Below are positions 52,016 to 60,532 of a stretch of DNA of 64,000 nt, one piece after another. The stretch spans positions 1 through 64,000 of the forward strand of contig NZ_JADZLQ010000003.1 in NCBI RefSeq assembly GCF_015905305.1. The letters are read 5' to 3'. The notes beneath the pieces are model-generated. The model had not been told where the DNA came from. It saw nothing but the letters and a program-made list of their open reading frames with translations, and made no database searches. The position numbers were made by a program, and so were the translations under genes. Position 1 is the first letter of the stretch. Each line of letters starts with the position of its first letter. The stretch is from Pinirhizobacter soli. GTDB taxonomy: Bacteria > Pseudomonadota > Gammaproteobacteria > Xanthomonadales > Rhodanobacteraceae.

Positions 52016-54994
52016 TCAATCAAGCTTGTAGTCGAACGTCAGGAATATTTCGCGACCGTTGTACTCACTAGCGGTCTGCCCTGTCGTAACGAACTCGAAG
52101 CCACCGGCATAGTATGGAATCGAGCCGACCTTGTTGAAGATGTTGGACACGGTAAGCTTCAACTTGGTGTCCGGGTTCATCTGCCAGCCAACTGAGGTGT
52201 TCCAGGTGATCCACACCGGCGTCCGGCCCTGGTACGTGGTGGAGTCGCTGACGGTCACTGGATTGCCATCGAGCGTTACCTGGCATATGCCGGTACTAAC
52301 CGCCTGGCCGCCATTGGGCACCGTCACCATGCCCGGCTGGATGCCATTGGGCAGCACGGTGCAGCCGCCATAGTTGGGAGCGCGCATGCTGCCGTCGCGC
52401 ACGCCGGAGATCGACACGTTCCAGTCACCCTTGTTCCAGTCGCCGATCCAGGTGACCCGGCTCGCCACGTTCTGGTAGCGGGTGTTCTGCAACTCATCGG
52501 AAGCCAGTACACGCTGCTTGTACGAGAGATTATTGGTGTAGTTGATACCGGCACGGAAGTCACCGTAACCGTCGGTGTGCATCTTGTAGTCCAGCGAGGC
52601 ATCCACGCCGCTCACGTACAGCGAGGCCTCGTTGATCGGGCCCGAATGTACGGTAACGACCTGGCCGGCCGCATTGCGCTGAACCATCTGGGTCACCATC
52701 TGGCAATACGCCGAACCCTGCACATGCGCCGTATAGGGCGACAAACCGGATGTGCCGTTCGGCTTGAAGCCGGTAAGGCAGCCGGCCTCGTCGTTCAGCA
52801 CGGTGTTCTGGTCGAGGTACTGGATGGCGTTGTCCACGCCCATGTGCCAATAGTCGGCGGACACGGACAGGCCCTGCACGCCCGGAACCTGCCAGACGAA
52901 ACCATAGGTCCATGAGCGGCCCGTCTGCGGCAACAGCAGGCGGCTGCCATTGGTGTACAAGGTGTAATACTGCGAGGTCGGCCTCTGCACCTGGTTGCAC
53001 CAGGTGTTGTTGCTCTGGCCAGCCTTGATGGCGTTGATGCACTGCAAGGGATCGATGTAATCGCCGACCGGCGAGGTGGAGCCGGTCAGGTAGATGGCCT
53101 GCATGTCCGGCGCCTTGAAGTTGGTGCCGTAGCTGCCACGAAGCAGCAGACTGTCGAGCGGACGCCATTCCAGGGCCGAGCCCCAGGTGCGGGCGACGTC
53201 GGCGCTGCTGGCATCGTTGTACTTGTCCAGGCGGCCGGAAATGGTCCAGGTCACCGAATCGAGCACCGGTACACGGAATTCGGAGCCCACCGAATATCGC
53301 TGGCGGGTGCCGCCACCGGTGAGGTACGCCCCGAATGGGTTCTGGAACGTGCTCGGGTCGAGCCCGCGCACGTCGGGCGAGAGCTTGAAACCGTTGTGCG
53401 CAGCTTCCACCACGGCCGCCCAGCCCACCGACTCGTCCACCCACGGGAACTTGAACAAGTCGCCATTGAGGCGGAACTGTGCCTGGTCCAGCCACGACGA
53501 CGACGTGTTCTCGCCATTGACCGCAAACTGGCTGTATTGCGCTGGCGTGATCGGGTTCCACCACTGCTGCCAGTTCATGGCGTAAATGGGCAAGCCGTCG
53601 GCAGTGGTGCCCTGCTGCTTGCCAAGGAAGAAGTCGTTCATGCCCTGGGCGTTATACGCGGTGTAATCCTCGCGCACGATGTACTTCTGGCTATTGAGGT
53701 TCAAATCCCAGTTGAACTTGCCGTCGAATATGGTGCCCCGCACGCCGGCCTGCAGGTTCCAGTTCTGCTCACGATCGTGGGTATTGGCCGAGGTGCCCAT
53801 TTCCTGCGCGGTCAACTGGCGGATGGCCTGGTGGATCACCTGCCCCGTGCTCTGGTCGTAGAACTCCCCGGTGCCGAAGGCGTTCAACTGGGTGTTGGAG
53901 ATGCCCACCGTGTCGTACAGGGCCGCCGAGCCATAGAGCTGCAAGCCGTTGGAGAAGTCGTACTCGCCGGCCAGGTAACCATTGTTGCTGCGGCTGCCGG
54001 GTGTCAGCACCCAGTTCTGGAACAAGGCTGGCTGCGAACAGTAGTAACCATTGTTGGTCACGCCACTGATCTGCGTGCCATTGGTGGTGACGGTATGCGA
54101 CTGGCTCAGCTGCGAGTTGGTGAACTTCCCGCAGGTGCCCGCCGGCGGCGTAAGGTACTGGCCATTGCCGTTCATCGCCGAAAGAGCGACGGCGCCGGCC
54201 GCGTCGTACTGGTAGCCGAACATGCGCGCAGCCGGGCCCCAGGCGCCATAGCCTGCATCGGATACCGAGTCCTGGTACGGACGGTCCATGCCCCACAACG
54301 CCGTTCGGTTGGACTTCTCCAGGTTGTAGAGGATGTGCCAGTTGTCGCCGGACTTGCCACCGAAGAAGTTGATGTCGCCATACGCGCGGCCACCGCGCGT
54401 GGCGCCGCCACCGGTCACCTGCAGTTCGTCACCCTGGTAGTTCTTCTTCAGGATCACGTTGACTACACCCGCCACTGCGTCCGAACCGTAGATCGACGAG
54501 GCGCCGGACGCCAGGATCTCGATATGGTCGATCATGCCGGTGGGGATGTTGTTGTAGTTCTGGAAGTTGCTCTGCTTGCTCAACGGCTGCGGGTAATCCA
54601 CCACGCGATGGCCGTCGATCATCAGCAGGCTGAAGCCAGGCCCCAATCCGCGCAGGTTGACTGAGCGCGCATTGACCGAGCTGGAACCCCAGGCCGCCGA
54701 GTCCTGAATCTGCTGGCCCACCTGCGGCAACGAATCGAGGAATTCCCACAGCGTGGTGAAGCCTTGCTGCTTGATCTGCTCGCCGGTGATGCTGACCACG
54801 GGAGCCGGTCCCTCCACTTCCACGCGCGGGATCATCGAACCGGTAACCGTGACCCCTTTCAGTTCCACCGCCTTGTCCGGCTTGCTGGATGACTGCGCGT
54901 CCGATGACGCCTGCTGTGCGAAAACATGTGGCGTGAAAAGCGCCAGCGCCAAGGAACTGGTGAGTACGCGGCGCCGTAAACAGACCTTATTCAT
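52016..54994 (-). CDS. TonB-dependent outer-membrane receptor
   Basis: A 992-residue receptor with a signal peptide (RVLTSSLALALFTPHVFAQ) and a plug domain (VELKGVTVTGSMIPR, PAPVVSITGEQIKQQG, VNLRGLGPGFSLLMIDGHRV, IEILASGASSIYGSDAVAGVVNVIL). A 22-strand barrel should follow, with the late TBDR motif NPDTKLKLTVSNIFNK. The extreme C-terminus is FDYKLD, without the usual terminal aromatic residue. It lies behind fucosidase and GH18 genes on the same strand, so it probably imports oligosaccharides released by them. Confidence 0.93.
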   Translation of the reverse strand: MNKVCLRRRVLTSSLALALFTPHVFAQQASSDAQSSSKPDKAVELKGVTVTGSMIPRVEVEGPAPVVSITGEQIKQQGFTTLWEFLDSLPQVGQQIQDSAAWGSSSVNARSVNLRGLGPGFSLLMIDGHRVVDYPQPLSKQSNFQNYNNIPTGMIDHIEILASGASSIYGSDAVAGVVNVILKKNYQGDELQVTGGGATRGGRAYGDINFFGGKSGDNWHILYNLEKSNRTALWGMDRPYQDSVSDAGYGAWGPAARMFGYQYDAAGAVALSAMNGNGQYLTPPAGTCGKFTNSQLSQSHTVTTNGTQISGVTNNGYYCSQPALFQNWVLTPGSRSNNGYLAGEYDFSNGLQLYGSAALYDTVGISNTQLNAFGTGEFYDQSTGQVIHQAIRQLTAQEMGTSANTHDREQNWNLQAGVRGTIFDGKFNWDLNLNSQKYIVREDYTAYNAQGMNDFFLGKQQGTTADGLPIYAMNWQQWWNPITPAQYSQFAVNGENTSSSWLDQAQFRLNGDLFKFPWVDESVGWAAVVEAAHNGFKLSPDVRGLDPSTFQNPFGAYLTGGGTRQRYSVGSEFRVPVLDSVTWTISGRLDKYNDASSADVARTWGSALEWRPLDSLLLRGSYGTNFKAPDMQAIYLTGSTSPVGDYIDPLQCINAIKAGQSNNTWCNQVQRPTSQYYTLYTNGSRLLLPQTGRSWTYGFVWQVPGVQGLSVSADYWHMGVDNAIQYLDQNTVLNDEAGCLTGFKPNGTSGLSPYTAHVQGSAYCQMVTQMVQRNAAGQVVTVHSGPINEASLYVSGVDASLDYKMHTDGYGDFRAGINYTNNLSYKQRVLASDELQNTRYQNVASRVTWIGDWNKGDWNVSISGVRDGSMRAPNYGGCTVLPNGIQPGMVTVPNGGQAVSTGICQVTLDGNPVTVSDSTTYQGRTPVWITWNTSVGWQMNPDTKLKLTVSNIFNKVGSIPYYAGGFEFVTTGQTASEYNGREIFLTFDYKLD

Positions 54995-55096
54995 GATTAA
55001 CCCTCCCCGGGAAGCATTAATGTGTGACTGCTTTTTTGTATTGCTTTCGCACCAGCCGCCGTGCCTGTCTCCCTACGAGGCTACGACCTGCCGGGT

Positions 55097-56152
55097 CTAC
55101 CTGACTGCATCGGGCAATGTTTCCCAGACTTTTGGATCTTCCGCACCTAGCACCCAGGCGCAGAACCCTTGCAGGTCATACTGCTTCGCTACGTCGTAGC
55201 GATCGCGAAACGCTCGTGCATCCGGCAGAAATACCCACTCGCGCATCTGGTCGCGATAGAAGTAGAACCACGATTCATGCTCGACCGGGTCCCATTGCAT
55301 GGTGACGTTGAACTGCTTGGCCAATGGAAAGGATTCGTCGGCGTCGATGTAGTCGGCCGAAATATTCGAGCTTTCCTTACCGTCCTCGCGCACAGGATTG
55401 CCGGTAAACCAGTGGTAGCCGTAGAGGCCGATGCCTAGCGAAAGTTTTTCCTTGGGCACCACCTTGAGCGCGTACTCCAGGTTTTCCATGACCCATGGCA
55501 TGCCTGCCACCGGGCCTGGGGTGGTCCACCGGGTGTGCTGGTCATAGGTCATCAGGCAGACCAGGTCGAGCACCTGGCCGAGCGCCTTGAGGTCGTACGC
55601 GCCACGCCAGTATTCCCACATCCATTTACCGAATGGTCCCCGGCCCGCATAGCCAGGCGCGTTGGGCACCACCGCCATCGAGAGTTTCAGGCCGTTCTTG
55701 TGCAACGCCTCGGCCGTTTGCCTGGTCAGCAGCGTCAAAGCGTCGCGATCAGTCCAGGCGATATTCTCGAAGTCGAACTGGAACCCGACAAAGCCGTACC
55801 GCTTCGCCTGTACGATCATGCCGTCGATCATGGCCTTCTTGGCTTTTTCGCTGGCCATCAGGTCATGGAACTTCTTGCGATCGCCGCCCGCCGAGATGAT
55901 CGGCATTACCGGCAACCGATGCGCCTTGGCAAGGTCCAGAACATAGGTATTGGGTGCGCCGGAAACCAGGCCGTTTTCGTCGACACCGAACCAGGTCGGA
56001 ACGAGCAGGTCGATCTTGTCGATATGCGCTTCGAACGAGTTGATCGATTTCTGCGTTTCCATCATGTAGAACAGCGCACTTGGCGTTTTGGCAAGCACGC
56101 TCAACGGCAACATGCCAAAACACGCAATCAAAACCAATGACCGAAATTTCAT
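55097..56152 (-). CDS. Exported glycoside hydrolase family 18-like protein
   Basis: A 351-residue protein with a signal peptide (MKFRSLVLIACFGMLPLSVLA) and a TIM-barrel GH18 pattern: FVGFQFDFENIAWTDRDAL at strand 4 with the acidic FDFEN, DLVCLMTYDQHT at strand 6, and the final Trp motif FCAWVLGAEDPKVW. The catalytic DxxDxDxE is present in the form FQFDFE, as in YaaH- and endo-N-acetylglucosaminidase-like members. Its ATG overlaps the fucosidase stop (ATGA). With a fucosidase upstream, a role in cutting fucosylated N-glycans or chitooligosaccharides is plausible but inferred. Confidence 0.83.
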   Translation of the reverse strand: MKFRSLVLIACFGMLPLSVLAKTPSALFYMMETQKSINSFEAHIDKIDLLVPTWFGVDENGLVSGAPNTYVLDLAKAHRLPVMPIISAGGDRKKFHDLMASEKAKKAMIDGMIVQAKRYGFVGFQFDFENIAWTDRDALTLLTRQTAEALHKNGLKLSMAVVPNAPGYAGRGPFGKWMWEYWRGAYDLKALGQVLDLVCLMTYDQHTRWTTPGPVAGMPWVMENLEYALKVVPKEKLSLGIGLYGYHWFTGNPVREDGKESSNISADYIDADESFPLAKQFNVTMQWDPVEHESWFYFYRDQMREWVFLPDARAFRDRYDVAKQYDLQGFCAWVLGAEDPKVWETLPDAVR

Positions 56153-57774
56153 GGGGCCGCCTTGGACGAGGTCGGTGGGGACAGCGTGATGCGATAAACG
56201 TATGCATCCGTACCGACAGGGTGAGCGGGAAGACGCAGATGCAGGCCTTTCGCGTCCTGGGTGAAGGGAACGATGCCGCCACCTAGCAGCTCGACACGCG
56301 ACACAGCATCAGCCGGCTTGATCGAATGGATCGTCGTGGTCGCCGTTGCCGGCCAACCCAACTCGATCGCATAAAGCTTCCCGTTGTCCGTCGTGAAGCG
56401 AAAATCCTGCGGTGTATAGGGCTTGGTCTTGACGTCCTGGAACGATCCGCCCACGACTTCGGTCGGACCTTCACCGTAGGTCCGCCATGGCTTGCTGCCG
56501 TAGATGGCCTCGCCGTTGAGCTTCAGCCAGCGCCCGATGTTCTTGAGCGTATCCTGCGCGGCCTGCGGGATCGTACCGTCCGCACGCGGCCCGACATTGA
56601 GCATCAAGTTACCGTTCTTGCTGACTACATCGACCAACAGATGAACGATGAACGTCGGCGACTTGTAGGTGTCGTGATCGATATAGCCCCACGACTCATT
56701 GCTGATGGATGTATCGGTCTGCCAATGGGTCGGATGGATACCCGACAGCTGACCACGCTCGATATCAAGCGTACCCGCGCCTTCCGGAAAGTCGCCAAGC
56801 TTGTAGTTGACCACCACGCCATCGCGCCTGGATCCTTCGTTGTAGTAATACGAAAGCAGGGTTGGCAAGGTATTGCGGAATGTCGGGTGGCCGATCCACC
56901 AGTCGAAGTAGATGATGTCCGGATGATAGTTGTCGATCAGCTCCGCGGTCCGCGCAAGCCAATCGTCCAGCCATGCCTGTGAAACGTAGGTCCAATCCGC
57001 TGCCAGGTTCTCATCCTGCTTGCTCAGGTGAGCCACCGCCGGCCCGTAGAGCTCGGCATTGCGTGGATCGTTCACGTCCGAATCGAAGCGGCGGCCGCCA
57101 TCGAAGAACCAGTCGTGCTCCGCGCGATGGGACGACACGCCAAAACGCATGCCCTGTGCTCGTACCGCCTTTTCCAGTTGCCCGATGACATCGCGATGCG
57201 GGCCCTTCTTTACCGCTGTCCAATCCGAAAGCGAGGAGTCGTACATGGCGAAACCGTCATGGTGTTCGGCCACCGGCACGACATAGCGGGCCCCTGCATC
57301 GTGAAAGAGCTGCGCCCATGCAGATGGGTCGAAGTGTTCGGCCTTGAACAAGGGCACCAGGTCCTTGTAGCCAAATGTCGATTGCGGGCCATAGGTCGCC
57401 ACATGATGGGCGAACTCTTTTGTCCCCTGCTGATACATGTTGCGCGAATACCACTCGCTGCCAAAAGCCGGGACGGAATAAACGCCCCAATGGATAAAGA
57501 TGCCGAATTTGGCATCGTCGTACCATGTCGGCGAACGGTATTGCTGCAGTGATGTCCAGTCGCTTCGGAAAGGTCCTTGGCTGGCGCCTTCGGCTACGCG
57601 ATCGAGAATGACCTTGCGCTGCGATGCAAACTTGGCGCTTGCCTGCTGCCAGGCCGCATCCTGTGCCGAGGAGGACAGTTTGTCGGCAGTCGGCGCGGTC
57701 GGCGACTGGGCCATGGCCGCTCCGCAGAGCAGCCAGCTCGCGATGAAAAGGTAGCGAGCAAGGGTTCGTCGCAT
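56149..57774 (-). CDS. Alpha-L-fucosidase (GH29), exported
   Basis: A 541-residue GH29 enzyme with a signal peptide (MRRTLARYLFIASWLLCGAAMAQ). Family motifs seen are WYDDAKFGIFIHWGVYSVPAF, VAEHHDGFAMYDSSLSDWTA, FGVSSHRAEHDWFFDGG, and the nucleophile region DIIYFDWWIGH. It then has a C-terminal beta domain. It should release terminal alpha-L-fucose in the periplasm or outside. The ATG at 57774 is chosen for the signal peptide; the longer frame from 57855 adds a basic, non-secretory tail. First gene of the minus-strand glycan operon and divergent from iclR. Confidence 0.93.
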   Translation of the reverse strand: MRRTLARYLFIASWLLCGAAMAQSPTAPTADKLSSSAQDAAWQQASAKFASQRKVILDRVAEGASQGPFRSDWTSLQQYRSPTWYDDAKFGIFIHWGVYSVPAFGSEWYSRNMYQQGTKEFAHHVATYGPQSTFGYKDLVPLFKAEHFDPSAWAQLFHDAGARYVVPVAEHHDGFAMYDSSLSDWTAVKKGPHRDVIGQLEKAVRAQGMRFGVSSHRAEHDWFFDGGRRFDSDVNDPRNAELYGPAVAHLSKQDENLAADWTYVSQAWLDDWLARTAELIDNYHPDIIYFDWWIGHPTFRNTLPTLLSYYYNEGSRRDGVVVNYKLGDFPEGAGTLDIERGQLSGIHPTHWQTDTSISNESWGYIDHDTYKSPTFIVHLLVDVVSKNGNLMLNVGPRADGTIPQAAQDTLKNIGRWLKLNGEAIYGSKPWRTYGEGPTEVVGGSFQDVKTKPYTPQDFRFTTDNGKLYAIELGWPATATTTIHSIKPADAVSRVELLGGGIVPFTQDAKGLHLRLPAHPVGTDAYVYRITLSPPTSSKAAP

Positions 57775-58175
57775 CGAGGCGACGCCATGCCATCTCCCCG
57801 TCCCGTGTCCACGACCCGGACGTGCTCCACATTTTGACGGCTGCTCGATCTGCATGAACCATGGCCCCGTTCGACAACGTTGTCACCGCCCCCTCTCCGG
57901 CGCCTTTGGCGCCCCTACCCTAGCCGTTCATTAGCGAACTTATAGTTCACTGGTGGTCCGGCAGGCACAATATGCTCCGAAAAATCAAGCATTTCAATGC
58001 TGCGTCGCAACGTGGGTCCGATCGCATAAAAACCGGGGGTTCCGTATCCCTACGCGGGCGCCGGTCACCTGGACCGGTGGCTCAGAGAGTCTTTTTTTGT
58101 CCATACGACAAATTCGGAATAGGCCTTCCCGGGGCGCAGTTGCATCCCCATGATTCGACTGGAGAATGTGCAAAT
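57775..58175. other. Divergent regulatory region between fucosidase and IclR genes
   Basis: No gene. It holds the candidate operator at 57926-57948 and a GGTC/GACC hairpin near 58,060-58,075 followed 14 bases later by a T7 run (58091-58097 region). A transcript arriving from the left might end there. The promoter elements for the glycan operon and for iclR must be here but are not clear. Confidence 0.4.
57926..57948. promoter_or_regulatory. Candidate IclR operator
   Basis: Three alternating half-sites GTTC (57926-57929), GAAC (57936-57939) and GTTC (57945-57948) make two overlapping inverted repeats; the right one is GAACTTATAGTTC. Spaced palindromes of this size upstream of the fucosidase start suit an IclR dimer or tetramer. 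The embedded TATAAG on the minus strand could be a -10 box for the glycan operon. Confidence 0.4.
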
Positions 58176-58223
58176 ATGAACTTACTATTCATCCACGCAA
58201 CCGCCTTTGATGCCACGGAATGA
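58176..58223 (+). CDS. 15-codon leader ORF upstream of iclR
   Basis: ATG at 58176 with GGAG upstream (58161-58164) begins a 15-residue peptide (MNLLFIHATAFDATE). Its TGA stop ends one base before the iclR ATG (TGACATG). This layout favours translational coupling and supports 58225 as the iclR start. It may be a regulatory leader or the chance remainder of an earlier gene. Confidence 0.4.
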   Translation: MNLLFIHATAFDATE

Positions 58224-58224
58224 C

Positions 58225-58998
58225 ATGACTGCCGAGTCCCCCAAGTACCGCGCTCCCGCTCTCGACAAGGGGCTGGATATCCTGGAACTGCTCGCAAAGG
58301 CGGTTACGCCGCTGACGATCGCGGAAATATCCGAGGGCGTAGGACGCTCACGCAGCGAAATCTTTCGCATGCTCCAGGTCCTGGAGGATCGCGACTACAT
58401 CAGCCGCCCTGGCGGGGAAGGCGCGTACTCGATCACTCCCCGCCTGTTTCGTCTCGGAATGGAGCAGCCTCCGGTCAAAAGCCTGGTCGAGACTGCGCTT
58501 CCGGTAATGCATAAACTTGCAGAAGAGGTCGAGCAGTCTTGCCATCTGGTGGTGCCTTCGAAAGAGCAGATCGTAGTGATCGCGCGCGTCGACCCTCCTG
58601 GCGAGATCGGCCTGGTCGTACGCGTCGGCCACCGCCGCCCCATGTCGCGCTCGGCATCGGGCCACGTCCTGCTGGCATGGCAGGACGATGAGACGCGCGA
58701 GCGCTGGTTCAAGACCATGATTGCGCATGAGCCGGACCTGCGCCGCCGGCCTATCGAGACGGCTATTGATGAAATTCGCCAGGCGGGCATTGCGACGATC
58801 CCCAGCCAGGTGGTCGATGGCGTTACCGATCTTTCCGCGCCGGTGATCGAGCACGATCGTGCCGTCTGTGCCATGACGATCCCGTTCATCGAGCGGCGCG
58901 GATCATCCGTCAACATGACGACGGCCAGGCACTTGCTCATGAATGCAGCAAAAAGGGTTTCCCACATGCTTGCGCATGGCCAAATGAAAGAGGGCTAG
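58225..58998 (+). CDS. IclR family transcriptional regulator
   Basis: A 257-residue regulator with an N-terminal winged helix (ALDKGLDILELLAKAVTPLTIAEISEGVGRS divided over helices 1-2; SEIFRMLQVLEDRDYI) and the IclR effector domain (CHLVVPSKEQIVVIARVDPPGE, SASGHVLLAW, VVDGVTDLSAPV). The start at 58225 (MTAESPKYR) follows the leader ORF; ATG 58210 is also open. It is divergent from the fucosidase/GH18/TonB operon and most likely senses a product such as fucose or a derivative. Confidence 0.92.
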   Translation: MTAESPKYRAPALDKGLDILELLAKAVTPLTIAEISEGVGRSRSEIFRMLQVLEDRDYISRPGGEGAYSITPRLFRLGMEQPPVKSLVETALPVMHKLAEEVEQSCHLVVPSKEQIVVIARVDPPGEIGLVVRVGHRRPMSRSASGHVLLAWQDDETRERWFKTMIAHEPDLRRRPIETAIDEIRQAGIATIPSQVVDGVTDLSAPVIEHDRAVCAMTIPFIERRGSSVNMTTARHLLMNAAKRVSHMLAHGQMKEG

Positions 58999-59040
58999 GC
59001 CATCTATGACTCACTCAACAGCAGCACGGCTTCGGTGAGG

Positions 59041-59165
59041 GTGTAAATGCCGGGGCGTTCATTCGCCGATCCGTTTAAGGTGCGCGCAGCCTTCCCGTTC
59101 GCCGGGCACCGACTTATAGCTGCGACTCGAACGGCAGCATCATCGCTTCTCCCAGCTTCTGCCAC
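59041..59165. repeat. Second copy of the cls 3'-end repeat
   Basis: Shares two blocks with 45601-45700. The first (59041-59079) lies downstream of the cls stop, and the second (59108-59165) is the last 17 codons of cls plus a few bases. This copy is the intact one, since it continues into the whole gene. Confidence 0.8.
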
Positions 59166-60382
59166 AGGGGCCGACGGTGCCACATGTCCAGGGTATATCC
59201 CTTGGCATGCCGCAGGTCGGCTTCGAACACCCCGGTCATCGTGGCGCCGAAGGCATCCGAATACACATTCAGGCTGGCCTCGTCGTTGAGGTTGAACGAG
59301 CGCATGTCAAAGTTGGTGGAGCCCACCGACACCATGTGGCGGTCCATGATCAGCACTTTGTTGTGCATCATGGTGGGCTGGTATTCGTAGATTTCCACGC
59401 CGGCGGCCAGCAGGACGCCCCAGGTGCGCCGCGAGGCCATGCGCACCAGCTTCGAATCGATGTATTTCCCTGGAACCAGGATTCTTACCCGGGCGCCACG
59501 GTCGCGCGCGGAGAGGATCGCCTTGATGGTGATGTCGTCGGGAATGAAGTACGAGGCCTCCAGGTCGAAGCTTTCCTTCACTGCGGCGATGGCCAGCAGG
59601 TACATCATGTGCATGCTCGAATTGCCACCCGCGGCGGGTGAGCTCACGAACAGGTGCATGGCCTCGTCGGCCACGGGCTCCAGTTCCGGGTAGTAGCCAT
59701 CGCTGTGCTGCACGGTACCGGTGGTCTTGATCCAGTTGTCCATGAAACAGGCCTGCATCTGGGCGACCACCGGGCCTTCGACGCGAAAGTGGATATCGCG
59801 CCAGTGCTCCGGATCTTGCGCATGGCCCGTCCATTGGTCGGCGATACCGACGCCACCGGTGAAGCCGATCCGGCCATCCACCACCAGCATCTTGCGGTGG
59901 GTACGGTTGTTCATGCGGGCCAGGTTGAACCAGCGCAACGGGTGGTAGCGCTCCACTTCCACGCCGCCATCGCGCAACTCATCGAGCAGGCGCTTGTCCA
60001 TTTTCTCGCTGCCGGCCCAGTCCAGCATCACGTGGACCGTCACCCCGGCCTGGGAACGTTCCTTCAGGGCGTCGGCGAATGCCTTGCCTGTCTTCCCGGA
60101 CCAGTAGATGTAGGTTTCGAAAGTGATGGTGCGAGTGGCCGAACGTATCGCCGCGAGCATGGCCGGGAAGATCTCGTCGCCGTTCTGCAGCGCCGTGACG
60201 CGGTTGCCCTCCAGTACGTCCGGCCCGAGCATCGCATCCATCTCCAGCCGGAACTGCGGGTCGCGTACCGCGTGGCAATGCTTTACCGGGAAGCGGATGC
60301 TCTTTTCCGGTTTATGGAAGTTGGTCGCGACGATGATGGCCACGGCGGTGAGCAGGGCGGTGATGACGATCACGGTCCACAT
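59114..60382 (-). CDS. cls: Cardiolipin synthase-like phospholipase D protein
   Basis: A 422-residue protein with an N-terminal membrane anchor (WTVIVITALLTAVAIIVA) and two PLD domains. The HKD motifs are HRKMLVVDGRIGFTGGVGI and HNKVLIMDRHMVSVGSTNFDMRS. It forms cardiolipin or transfers phosphatidyl groups at the inner membrane. The ATG at 60382 begins at the membrane segment; the open frame to 60436 adds an arginine-rich stretch and is not preferred. It is a second PLD enzyme in the window, quite different from the lipoprotein at 31481. Confidence 0.88.
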   Translation of the reverse strand: MWTVIVITALLTAVAIIVATNFHKPEKSIRFPVKHCHAVRDPQFRLEMDAMLGPDVLEGNRVTALQNGDEIFPAMLAAIRSATRTITFETYIYWSGKTGKAFADALKERSQAGVTVHVMLDWAGSEKMDKRLLDELRDGGVEVERYHPLRWFNLARMNNRTHRKMLVVDGRIGFTGGVGIADQWTGHAQDPEHWRDIHFRVEGPVVAQMQACFMDNWIKTTGTVQHSDGYYPELEPVADEAMHLFVSSPAAGGNSSMHMMYLLAIAAVKESFDLEASYFIPDDITIKAILSARDRGARVRILVPGKYIDSKLVRMASRRTWGVLLAAGVEIYEYQPTMMHNKVLIMDRHMVSVGSTNFDMRSFNLNDEASLNVYSDAFGATMTGVFEADLRHAKGYTLDMWHRRPLWQKLGEAMMLPFESQL

Positions 60383-60532
60383 GAAGGGCCGGCTTCCTCG
60401 GGTTGGGTGCGCGTACGGTAGCCGGCAAGGCCGCAAGACGAGGTGAGCGCCGCCCCAGCGCTACGTCTTCACTTGGCTAACCGGCCAACCTTGCCGTACC
60501 GCTACCGCTTGGACAGCGCGCATAGCGGGAAC

